Positions 11,918 to 23,800 of a stretch of DNA of 64,000 nucleotides are shown here, one piece after another (within the stretch, counting starts at the first letter, position 1; each line of letters begins with the position of its first letter). Both the position numbers and the translations under genes were made by a program. The DNA comes from Serinus canaria (taxonomy: Eukaryota; Chordata; Aves; Passeriformes; Fringillidae): contig NC_066316.1 in NCBI RefSeq assembly GCF_022539315.1, forward strand, positions 104,030,179-104,094,178, written 5' to 3'. The notes beneath the pieces were generated by a model. It had not been told where the DNA came from, searched no databases, and worked only from the letters and a program-made list of their open reading frames with translations.

Positions 11918-12612
11918 ATGAACAAGGAGCTCCTCAACAAACTCAGATGCAAAATGTAAACGTACAAGAGGGAGGAATCGAGGACAAGCAGGCTGTGAGG
12001 AATGTAGAGAAATTTTCTGAGGACCAGGGATCAGGTTAGGAAAGCTGATAGAATTAAACCTGCCCAGGGACATGGAGGGCAACAAGCAAAGCTTCTATAG
12101 GTACCTCAGCAATAAAAGGAAGACTAGGGAAAATGTGAACCCTCTCTGGAAGAAAATGAGAGACATGGGAACCTAGGATGTGGAGGAGGTTGAGATACTC
12201 TTTTGCCATGGTCTTCACCAATGCGTGTTCCAACCACACTGCCTGAATTCCAGAAGGCAAAGGCAGGGATTGGGAGAAGAACCACCTCCTGTAAGAGATG
12301 ATGAAGTCTGAGACCATCTAAGAAACTTAAAGGTGCACATGTCTATGGAATAGATGAAATTAATCCACAGGTCCTGAGGGAATTGAAGGATGAAATCACT
12401 AAACCACTACCCATCGTATTTTGAGGAGTTGTGACATTATGGCGAAGTTCCCAGTGACTGCAAAAGGGGAAACATAACCCCTGTTTTAAAAAAAGGTAAA
12501 TAAGGAAAATCTGGGAATTACAGGCCAGTCAGTCTCACTACTGTGCCTGACAAGGTTTTGGAGCTATACTGAGGCAATGGAAATCAAGGAGTTGATTTAT
12601 GACAGCCAGCTG

Positions 12613-15600
12613 TGTGCCTCCTGTGCTACACTGGAGGATAACATGAAGAGTAGAATTAATCTTTGTAATTTGAGGGGTTGAATGAAAATTGCTTTAAATT
12701 CAGAATGAATTTCAAGTTCAGAACCTAAACCTAAATAACTGTCAAAATTTGTGCATCTGCATGTGAGCTGGCTGTCTAAGATTCCCTTACTGATGATGCA
12801 GGCAACTGTTTGATTGCTGAACTGTAAATTCCTGATGCCTGTGACGTGGTACCCGAGATGTCCCCCTGGAGCAAGCAATGTACAATAGACCCATCTGGAG
12901 GCCAGAGAAGATTCTATAAGGCATATGAAATGGCATGGGACTCCTTTGTATTAACAACTCCCAGATGCCATAGAGCTAGATGAGACAGATCATTTTCTAT
13001 GGAAAGAATATTTAGCACAAAAGGAATTTTTATGGTCTGCAGTCCTCAAGAGGTGACTAAGACCACCTTTCTATTTTACACAGCCTATAGAGAAACTGTC
13101 AATTGGCAATAAAGAGTAGCCAAAAATTACTTTGTTTACATTCTCAGGTATCCTTAGCTCTGGTGAAATGATCCTGTGTGGGGATTTTCCTTTTTGAAAG
13201 GAATGTTACATTTAATTATAATAACTCCTCCCATTACTGTTATGATCATACAGTCCCTTCAGGATTGATTTCTTCAGCAAAACTTACTCTCTCTTGCAGC
13301 AGCAAGAGGGTGGGTTGCATTATCTTATGTTTTGACTGCTGACCCAACTATTTGCTGTTGCTCATTGTGTGCTTGACAATCACTTTAACACCATAACAGC
13401 CATAAATATAGTAGGTCTGTGTTTTTAGGAACTTCTGATATGCAAGAATAAGGTCATAGAAAGAAGAATTTGTGGCTGCTCAGTTTAGCAAGTACAGCTG
13501 TAGGTAGTTTATTTATAGAAATTCAACAAGTTGCACTGGAAAACATGACACACTGCTTATGATGCCAAGCTTTACCTACAAAACTTGGTTTTTTAGAAAA
13601 GATAATAGTGTAATTTAAAAAAAAAAATCCCTGTAAAGTTATTATACAGCTACATTCTCTGACTCCATGAATCTTCATAGTTTTGCTCATACATAATACA
13701 GAAGTACCCGTAAGTGTCCTAAAACACAAGATCCATCATAGTGTGCATCTCTGAGGAGGAATATAATCTTGTTATGTTTAAATCTCTAATATCCTAAGAC
13801 TTTTTTTCCTTTTCCACAAATATGGGAAGAGATTAGAAACAAAGCAGATCTATTCTGTTTCTAGCCTCTCTAAAGGCAGCCAAACAGAAATGACCTTTGC
13901 TGAGTAGGAACAAGCAGCAACGACTCTTCGCTACACATCCTGCTTTTGACTTTGTAGATATTTATAACATATTGCTTTTTACCTTGTTAAAATATGTTTT
14001 GTAAAGATTCTGCTCTGAATCATTATTTTATCCCAATATTTTTAATAACCTTCTAATAGTCTGCAGCTTCCTTAAAGGAGACCAAATGCTTACAGACTTT
14101 GAAAAAAACAGTTATGAGGAAGATCCTTATGGATACTATGGGTTTTTTTGAAATACTGATATTTGACATAAATGTTACAGAGTTTTGTGAAATAACAAAA
14201 CACAAAAAATATTTAAAGAAGCCATAGATGCTTCCAGCTGAGTGCTAGGGCATCTGTGCTAGGGCATCCTGACCGCAGATCTGGAACTACAAAAAACAAG
14301 TCATAAACCTCTGGACCTTGGAATTAAGAAATCTGGCTCAAAAAGGCAAAACCTATCTGTTCATCCATAGTTAAGTTATGCCTTTTTCACAATTGAATAT
14401 GCAGAAGAAAGACATGTTTTGTTGAATAAACAAAGCTTACCTCAAGCAAAAAAAACTGATGCTGTTGGAAAAGTGTGAAGGACATTAAGGAATAAAATAG
14501 TCATCAAGCTTGAGGCAAATGCAGAAAAGGTAAAAATGAAATGCAGAAAATAAATGTGTAAAAGACATCCAGACCTCTGGTGCTTTCCTCAGCTGACTTT
14601 GTTTCATTTGTTGCCTTTTTTCATGCTCCCTAATGCCAATGTGTGTGTACAACAGAAACTGAGGTACAATGGAGAACCTGGGGAAAAAAAAGACAAGAAA
14701 GGAAAAGGAAAATAAGAGATACTAGACAAAACTGGACATGAATTAAAAGAAAATGCTTTAGATGGCACTAATAGAAGACAAGTAGGAATGAGGAGGGCGT
14801 AAAGATGATTCACACAGGATTATGCACAAGGGTAAGGAACATGGTGGAAAGAAAAGAGAATCTGCAAAAGGAAAAGATGAAACTAGTTACTGATAAAATG
14901 GGAAAAATTTGATTTTCTAGGGTGTAAGGGAGAAAAAAACCAACCCAAAACATAAAGGAAAAAGTAGGTAGGGTACCATTAAAAAGGAAATGGAATAGTA
15001 AAATAGAAAAGAGTAAAGAATAATTGAGCGGAGGCACTAGAACCTGCTTGAACACCTGCAAGTCCATGGAAATTGAATAGACAGTTGTATCAAATTGCCA
15101 AAGTATCTGCTGGGGACTACCCTTGCTAAGTGTCAATTCCTTCTGATGATGCAGTTCTTTCCTTCCTTGCTCCTACACAAGAGGTGTACTTTATGAAACA
15201 AGGTTTCCAATGTAACGCCTTGCAATTCTTCCTCCTCATCACCAGAAGCGTTATTCAAGTTATTTGCCTTTGTATTGTCATGCCAATAAGACAGTGAGCT
15301 TTCTTTAAACCTGCCAGGTGGTCTTCTTTCTCAAATTCTCTGTGTCTAAGGCAGAGAGTTAATGAGTTGGGGAAGACTAATAAAAAACGGAAAAAATATG
15401 ATAGTTTTAATTTCATTGCATATACTTCCCACCTCACTTCTAGGAGGCTGGCTTAGATCTGAAATGTGATATTGGGGCCTTGTTGGTGTTTTATGCCAAA
15501 AAAAACCAGTAGTAATTAATATCAGGCTGCACTAGGCAAATGGTAAAACAGATCAGTAGGTAGAAAGAGCAAAATCAATTCTAGTGTAGAAAGCAATTCC

Positions 15601-15812
15601 TCTAAACAGGAAATCCTGTGGAGAGAAATACCATTGTTCATAAATTGTTTCTCTTTCTTAGCTAATTACAAAACAGGTTTTTAGTGTGGTTAGGCCTCAG
15701 CTGGCTGGGATACAAAATCTGGTCATGTGAGGCTTAATGAATTAAAATCACAGTTTTCCCGTGTATTTGGCTTGCAAATTTTTCCCCATGTTTCTCTTAT
15801 TAAAGTGAAAAA

Positions 15813-15815
<3 letters not shown>
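12613..15815. other. Unique AT-rich sequence, no gene seen
   Basis: No recognised transposon or coding exon. A purine-rich plus strand around 14690-15030 gives long Phe/Ser/Leu minus-strand ORFs, which are composition artefacts. Confidence 0.55.

Positions 15816-15858
<43 letters not shown>
15799..15858 (+). repeat. ATTAAA signal plus 43-nt poly(A) run
   Basis: A perfect ATTAAA hexamer (15799-15804) lies 11 bases before an uninterrupted run of A from 15816 to 15858. That spacing fits a genuine mRNA 3' end, so this may be the tail of a retrocopied transcript lying upstream on the plus strand. It could equally be an expanded A-run. No gene was recognised upstream and no flanking duplication was found. 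Confidence 0.85.
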
Positions 15859-15861
<3 letters not shown>

Positions 15862-17700
15862 TGGTTTTTTGTAATATTTTGTTTTACGTTGATAGCAATG
15901 AAATGTTTTGGTGAGTCTCTATGCTGTCTTTTATCACTGATTCCAGCCAATAAACAGTGTATGACTTCAACAGATGTTTCTCCTGCTACGGACAATAAGA
16001 TGTTTTGAAGTCCTCAGAAGCAAATTAAAGTTAAGAAGGAAAAGTTTTATGGAAATGAGAGACATTTTTTCATGAAGATTAAAAAAAAATAACCTTTGAT
16101 GTCCTATTTAGGCCTAATAATGAAAAGCAGAAAGATGTTCAGGTAAAGACATAACTCTGCGTAGGAAGAAACATCTACAACATTCACAATTAGTCACAGT
16201 TAATGTTAAATCTGGACTTTAGATGCATCATGCCAGATTTTCCTGCAGTGTGACCGTAACTATGACTTTGATAAAGCTGGATGGACTGTTTTATATCAGG
16301 TAGGATCTGCCTTTCTGAGTCATATTGTGAGCAAGAAGAAAAGAAGGAACAAAACTTGAAGAAGGATTAGAAGATGCCTGGTTTATATCTCATTTAAATT
16401 CCTGTTGGTTTTCCAAAGCATCATGAAAGTTTTTGCATTTTGTGATGCTGTATGCAGCATTGTTAAAGGTATCTGTAACGTAATTCTTCTTCAAGTAGAA
16501 ATTATTTTGATTCAGATGTTAGATATATATTCAGATGTAGAAAAAATACTCATAGTATCTCCTTCTCTTCTTCTCTCTGGGCTAAGCCCAAAGGTTTGCT
16601 ATCTTTACCCATTTCTGTAACATTTTTAGGCTTGGAATGATGCTTAATTGTCTTATAAAGAAATTCTGAAGCCTTGGAAATGCAGAGAAAAGAACCACAA
16701 AACCAAATCCTGGACTCAGTGTTCATGGGACTTAGAGGTGAAACTACACAAAATTACTGCATTTCTGGTAGCATTACTTACCTTGTCCATAAGAGACAAT
16801 ACTGGAGAATATAATCTAATGATGTTCCTGATGTTCCTGATGTTCAGGAAAGCAGCAGTACATGTGAAGTGACCAGTCATACTCCATAAAGCTGGGGACA
16901 AAATTCTGCTAGAAACAGGAATGATCCCAGAGAGAGCACAGAGGAGACAAAGGAGGAGGTGAAAATGCTTCATTAATCAATTTAGCAAATTCCCATACAG
17001 CTGAGCTCCAACCAACAGCTTCTACTTTGGTAGAAATTTTGATCTATAGGCCAAATTCCAGAGTAGGAGTGGAGCAGTGGTGATAGACTGTATGAATGGG
17101 ATTCTTGAGGCACCATTTGAGATCCCACCTGACTTTCAGTTCAGGTGAAAGGTGTGGCTTTTCTGTAGGTTCTGTTTAATACCTGTCAGAAGTTTCAGAT
17201 ATCTAAAATGACATCTAAGATGGCTTCTGATGCCTGGATCTCACCGGAGGATCTTGGTTCATTTTCTTCCCAGCTGCTGCTGCTGCAGAACATCCATCAC
17301 TGTGTGGTCACAACAAACCTAACATGGCAGTAGACACAGCTGGGCAAATGAAGGAAATCCCAAAAAAGTGACCATGTAATTCAACTTTATGACAGTGTTT
17401 ATTTTCAATGAAGAGGAAAGATTACCTCCTCTCTCCTATGGTACATATGTCTGCTGGGATGGGATGAATGGATATTACTCCCAAAGGACTCTTATGCTTT
17501 CCAATAGCAGCAGATACCTTTGTTTAAGTAACTAAATCCTACCCTAAGTGTGCCAGGTGAGTTGAATTGCTGTTTCAGTGCCACTGACTGTACTGCTTAA
17601 ACTAGAAATTCATATTATAATGGGAATATTGTTGTTTCCTGACTGACCTCCAGCTGCTGCTCCAGAAAATAGTTGGTGGTACATCAGAGCTGCCAGTTCT
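15859..17700. other. Unique sequence, no gene seen
   Basis: Nothing recognisable. Three near-tandem copies of a 9-nt word (gatgttcct) occur at 16820-16846. Confidence 0.5.
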
Positions 17701-17777
17701 GTGGGTCTCTTACATTGCCTTATGTGTTCAGCCCCTTCACCTGGAGCTGAACACATAAGGCAAAGTAAGGGACCCAC
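17701..17777 (+). ncRNA. Candidate RNA hairpin (pre-miRNA-like), 32-bp stem
   Basis: The left arm 17701-17732 and right arm 17746-17777 are reverse complements at 30 of 32 positions around a 13-nt loop (17733-17745). In a plus-strand RNA the two exceptions are a U.G wobble (T17708) and one A.A mismatch (A17714). A further T-A pair closes the base (17700/17778). The 77-nt length, single loop and near-continuous stem match a pre-miRNA or hairpin-siRNA precursor. The strand is chosen because the minus transcript would turn the wobble into an A.C mismatch. I do not recognise a known miRNA, and a DNA palindrome of transposon origin is the main alternative. Confidence 0.4.
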
Positions 17778-17814
17778 ATGTATATGACATCTACATTTAG
17801 GTGGCTGAAACAAC

Positions 17815-17840
17815 ATCCTAATATTTGTTAATATTAGGAT
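17815..17840. repeat. Second hairpin, 11-bp perfect stem, 4-nt loop
   Basis: Arm 'atcctaatatt' (17815-17825) and arm 'aatattaggat' (17830-17840) are perfect reverse complements around TGTT. It starts 38 bases after the larger hairpin ends. Confidence 0.9.
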
Positions 17841-20800
17841 TAGGTGAGAGATATCATAGCCTAAAGAAGTGTCTGTACATAATTATTTAAAAACAAAAAG
17901 GTATTTAGATCACAGAACCTTTAGTATTTAGATATGCGCTTCTGATTCTAACTTAGGCCATGAATGATATTCATATGAGATATTACTCATGGTATTCAAT
18001 AGCTGAAGTCACTACTGTTTATTGGTTACTATGTTAATAACTATGTTAGTATGTAAAACTATCATAACTAACTATAAAATTGTTCATGGAGCTTATTTAT
18101 TGATTTCTATATCTGATCATATTACAGGTATAAGTAGGGAAGTATAAAATAATTTTTAAACACTTAACAAAACAAATAAATAACTGCCTTGATCAAAGAC
18201 ACTTCCTGGAGGAAAAAAAATCAGAGCATATACTCAGAATTGAGCTATAATTGGTTGAAATTAAAATACATAAGTATTTAAAAAATCATATTATTTCCAT
18301 TATTTTTTGTTGTTATTATTGTCATCATTATTAGATTTTCTCAGTATTTTCTACATAGCATTAAAATGTGCTCTTAAAAATTCTTTAGTTGGTTCAATAA
18401 TTTTTCATCAACTGGAAGGAAATTTCAAATTTTTGAATACAGTGGAAGATTTATATAGAGAGTTATCTGAAGATTTATATAGAGAGTTAATCTGATTTTT
18501 TTTGGTTTATCTATTAAATTAATCTAGTAATATACCCTCAGAGCTCCAGCACAGATCCCTGTTCCTAAATAACACTTCATGACAATCAGTCATATTTGTT
18601 TAATGAATGTCTATCCATATCTGACTTAGTATATAAGCATATAGCTTATAAGTTTGCAGAATTGTGAACAAACCCAAATCAAACAGAATTAGTTAATTTT
18701 CTATTGCAGTAAAATGTTGCTAAACTAATTTGCAGGTGTACTGTCTGGAAAGAGGCCAGGAGAAACTCTTCAAAAGTTGCACAGTGAAATCATAAGACTT
18801 TTCAAAAGGTGATGGGTTGTGATTCTACAAAGAGATATGCATCTAAGCAGGCAAAAGGGGTTCTAATCATGGCTGACTGAGTTTGAGGAAATGCCGTCTT
18901 GAGTGTTTTGTAGGTTGCAAACTTCTCAATCTTTTTGCCTTTTTCTTTTTTAATAACTCAGATTCTTCCTGACAGCCTTTTAACAAGTAACAGTTGCTGT
19001 CCTTAAGATAAAGCTTTTCCTTAAGTAGGAAAAGTACCATCTGAGGACCAAACAGGTATAAAACTCTGAAGAAGTCTGAATGTTTACTGAATGCATTTGA
19101 AAAACTTTGTCCTGTAAATTTGGCTCATATGAAGAGACATATGGGTTTAATCCTCCACTTCAGTACAACAGTTTTGCACTGGTGTAACTTTGTTAGAGTT
19201 GCAAGGGTGTAGAGTTGGAATAACAACGTGGAGAATCAGACCCACATGTGTTTCATATCCCCTGGGAGTCATGGATCACATGCTTCTCAGATCTGATGCA
19301 CGCAGAGTGACATGGAATATCCATGGGACAGATCCTGTGTCATGTTAGCTCATGTGAGCCCATATATTGTCATGGATATGGTAGTGGATAAAATATGTAC
19401 TTTTTAAGGGGAAGAAAAGTGATATAAATTTATGCAAAACCCGTTGTTGGAATAAGCAATAAGTAATTTCAGCTCTGCCTGTGTTCTGGTATTTGAAATA
19501 AAGAGTCAAGGCACTGGTCCAGTACTTAGGAATGGCTCACCTCTAAGAGAGGTGAGGGAACCCAGTATTGATTTGCAGTGAGTACAGGGAAATGAATAAC
19601 TTCACTTATGGAAGGCCATCACTGCTTCTAAAAACCATCTGAATGAGAGTTTGAGGTTTTATTTAGTTTTGTTAAAATTGCAACCAAGCTATGACCCAGC
19701 TCAAGTCTGTTTATGTTACAAGAACTGGTGGATCTGTAGCATGAGGCAACAAGACTTGACTAACAGCTGTAGGAAAACAGTGCAGAGTCCTGATCTGTGT
19801 ACAAGATTCACAGCATATGTTAAATAGTTATTGTGTACAATGGAATGAACTTAATTGTATTTAGCCATTCTGTAATTTGCAAACCAATTGTTAAAACATG
19901 CTGCAGGATGTCAAACTCATATTTTTAATAAGCTGGGCAAACTATCAAGTGGTCAATGTTCTTGTGATTCAGCCTTTTTTGATTAGTTGCCTTGCAGGCG
20001 GGTTTGGACAGTTATATGGAAACAATACAGGGATGAACAAAGAAGAAACTGGAGTGATAATTTGAGAGAGTAACTGGGAAATTGGTCAAAGGAGAAAAAA
20101 ACATGATGTAGATGGTTCACGGCATGTTGCTTTTTATCCTGGTCACTTAAAAACAATGTGCTGTAATTTGTGAGTAGACAGACCTGGTTAATGCTTGCTT
20201 GGTTTATGTAGATGCTTGGGTGTCCAAAAGCCCTAAATCAGTTTTATAGTATGCATTACATGTACTGTTGACTGGCTGACCTGAATAAAATGAAGTTTAC
20301 AAACTGGTTTTGATTAACCATGTCTGAATGTAGACATTTAGCCTATTATTAAATTTAGAAGCCACTAGTTTATATGTTGTTTTATTGCTAATCATCTTTT
20401 ACGTTACTGTCAGAGTTTCCGTGATGTCCAATTAAAAAATAAACATTGTGCACAGATAAATAAAAGCTCTCCAGGCTTGTGAGAATGGTGTAGACTGTGT
20501 TTGGAAAGCACCCATTCAACTGTATTATATTTCTATGGGAGAATTACTGCCAGAGACAAAAGACATCTGAGTCTCCTTTCTCTACAGCAAGCTGGATGGA
20601 TGGTCTGTTAGTTTGACCAACACAGCTCCACTGGGTTTACTTACAACAAGAAAAATTTCTGGAAGCACAGCTTCCCTGGCCGTTCATCCTGACAAACGAG
20701 CGCCGTCCCTGGATGTGGCGTAGGTGCTCATTGCAATATTTCTGTTTGGAGGCTTAGAGTATAAGGCACCCAAAACCAGTCCTGAGGGTATCCCACACTG

Positions 20801-23800
20801 GGCTCTGATGGCTACTTAACACTTTGACATGAAATAATTCGAGCTACACACACTGACTCCATCTCTTCCAATAAAGTAATCACTGCTGGTGCAGGTCCAG
20901 GCACTGCCACATGTTGTCCATATTGTTTGCTGGCACACAGGCTCAGGTGTGCATTTCACTTGTGCCAAGAAGCTGTCTCTCAGGTGATGCCTGAACAGAC
21001 ACCTACAGGTGGCACACACCAGAGTTCATTCCCAGCAAAAAGTTTGCAGGTACCACCAGGTTTGAGCAGTAAGACTGTTCAGTTGCACGGATGAAACCTC
21101 TGCTGTGTCAGCTGGGCAGGGAATCAGTCGTGCCTCATTTTCATTACTGCTGTAAATGTGGCCATTAAGTTGCAGAGAGGCATGGCTGTTCCTGAGGTAT
21201 GTACTGCCTCAGAGGAGGCCCTAAACAATCTGTTTGCATGTGTGCCTCTCTGAAAGGGAAAACACACAGTTTGAAAAGCTATTCTGCTTGGGGATGCTTA
21301 CAGGGGGCTTAGCTTCCATCTGAAATCTATTTTTCCTGATTCAGTGCCTTGAATATGGCAACTCATTAAGATATCAAGTATCTTAATGTGTGTTACCAGC
21401 AAAAATACAAACTGTAGATTAAAATCTGTTTTGCATTGAACCTGTGGGACTGAAGTATTCCATTCCGACTCCAGCATTTACTTTGAGTATGTGAAAGGGC
21501 TGGGAGCAATCAACTGCTGAAAAAGACTCACCTCACCGTATCTCAAGTTGATTTCCAGCTTCCATTTCAGGGGAAATATCTGCATATTTTCCCAATAAAA
21601 ATAGTGAAAAGAGAAACAAAACTAGAAGTTATGTGGTAACAATTAAGGAAACATCCAGCTAGAATTGAAAGCAGGAGGTAATGGCACATCACAAACACCT
21701 TTCACACAGCAGGAGTTAACCATGTACCTCCACAGCCACTGGTCTGGCTTAATTTCAAGGTGATGATTTTGGAACAGGACATACTTACTTGTGGAGGAAG
21801 GTGGCAAAAAGTCCTTCATTGTCTGTGCCTTAGATTGTAGAGTTTTATCAGACTTCTGTGGGTATTGTTTGCAGCTCCCTTGAGATGTACATAAGAATGC
21901 AGCCCTTACTGCCTCTAGCCTTCTCTCCTCCTTAGCTGAGATTCAAGTGTGTCTTGCAGTGTCACTGCTAACAAACCACCCTCTCCACCTTCTTGACATC
22001 CACAAAGTAAATATTGCATCTTGTAAAAGAAACCAAAGCTTTTAGGAGGAACAATTGCAATGGGTCTCTTAACCACACTGTGCAGTCTGCAGAGCATAAA
22101 ATAGTGAGTTGGGAACACACTTCTTCTTTCATAGGTCAGGAGGGGATTGCGATTTCCAAATTACCACACCTGTTGAGTGCAAACACAGCCTATCCCTGCA
22201 AACTGGAGAAATGTGGGTGCTGCAAGAGTAAAAGAAGCCCTGATTTCCCTCTGACCATCCAGTAACACAGACCTACCTTTACCATCCTTCTATATCCCAT
22301 GGATCACTTCCTCACTGGAGGCCTTGTGGAAGGCTGAGGTCTTCCTGCTTCCCTGAGGAATATTGGAGCAGTCAAGCAATGGGAACAGAGGTAAACGCTG
22401 CATGGGAAATAGGCATATAAATAAATTTGATTGAGAAAAAAACCAAAGCAGAACAAACCTATATAAAATGTATTTCCAAAAGTTTAGAAAAAAAATTAGG
22501 AGGTCATAGTTTTATAGAATGTTCAAAATGTGGAACTGATTAATTCTTTTACTGTCATAAAAGCAAGCTTTCTCCTGTGAATGCTTCATGCATCACTTCC
22601 CAGCTGGTTATTTTTTTCTTTTTACCTTGACATCTTGGCAGAACATTGTTGTACTGTGTCAAGAAGTTCAACATTTTTTTGTGTAGGATTATTTTTCCCC
22701 AAAAAATTTGAAGATCGAGATTTCCTAGGCTTGACTTTCTAAAACATATTACTGCATCAGAATGACATGTGGATTTCAAAACAAAGAATTGTTATCATCA
22801 CAGACTATAAAGAACATTCTATAAAGTTCGTGGAGTTCATGACCAGAATAATGCTATATTAATCAATATAATTTTATTATGCAGAAAAGATATGGTTAAT
22901 ATCAAATAATTACTGCTTCTGATACCTTGTGGTCGTTTAACCTGCAGTTACAGGAGAGTCTTGATCTGAAGAACAAAACCAGATATCATATCGCTGTGTA
23001 GTTTGTTTCAGTGAATACTTTTGGAAACAAGTGCTTTTCCTACTTTAAAGTTTTTAACTGAAGCTTATACTTATGTGTAAGTTGTCAAACAAGAGCTTGC
23101 CTGGTAAGAGTTTCAAGTGTTCCTTTTAGCCTTTGGGACTTGGCAACTTTTGAAATGTTAAATTTTGAGACATTAACAATGATATCTAATAACATAAAAG
23201 TTGTAAAAGTTATAAAGCTCATAAAAATATAGTGGGATCATTCTCATAAGTTCAGCTGTAACTCAGTTATAGAAAAGTATTATCTGCACAAGTTAAAATT
23301 CACTTAGTAAAAAAGAGCAAATCCCTTTTCCATTTATTACAGCGTAGGTAAAAGCAGGAAAAATAGCATCATCTGCCAGATTTGATTATCCTGCAGTAGG
23401 CCTGAAAGTCATAGCTATATTCCAGAGAGGTGCATATGATGGGGTGGTGTCAAAACACCTGGGTGGAACTCTGTTAGTTCCTTGTCTCCTTTTTGTGTGA
23501 TTCCCGTGTGGCTGTCAAAGAGGCTCGACAGTGTGTCAGGTTTAATTAAAGCTGTGAGTGAAGGGAATGAAGCAATTGCAGAGACATTCAGTTGAAAGCA
23601 GGTCCTTCACAAATGATTGGATAATTAAAAATATGAATGTAACTAATCCATGTTGACATTTTTATAGCCTTTACATGAAACAACCTTTAAGGGTATGTTG
23701 GAGTGGAGAGATAAAATTCTATGGGAGGACCACTGGCAGTCGATCACAGAAAAAAAAGGTATTATATGAAGAAAATGCTGGTTAAAACAGAGCATAAGAA

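Larger units (their letters stand above)
11325..12612 (+). mobile_element. CR1 LINE internal fragment: ORF1 esterase region joined to pol linker and RT
   Basis: This is an internal, not 3'-terminal, piece of a CR1. The first part (about 11340-11670) translates to the SGNH/GDSL-esterase-like C-terminal domain of CR1 ORF1: 'NRDVTERLPSF', a block with 'GTSDT' where the family has G-x-N-D, and 'WLQDWCHSQGF' in another frame. The second part (about 11705-12612) is ORF2: the linker after the endonuclease ('LDFREADFGF', 'QAQERCIPTKWKS'), then the reverse transcriptase with 'GNYRPVSLT' at 12513-12539. Most of the endonuclease domain is missing between them. Frames are broken many times and the copy stops inside RT, so it is inactive. 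Confidence 0.88.

Noticed and set aside
14604..15136. Phe/Ser/Leu-rich minus-strand frames resembling membrane proteins
   Set aside because: The plus strand is purine-rich here, which forces hydrophobic codons on the minus strand. No start context or family.
15723..16008. Overlapping 90-93-codon frames with a long Lys or Phe run
   Set aside because: They read through the 43-nt poly(A) run and have no protein-like flanks.
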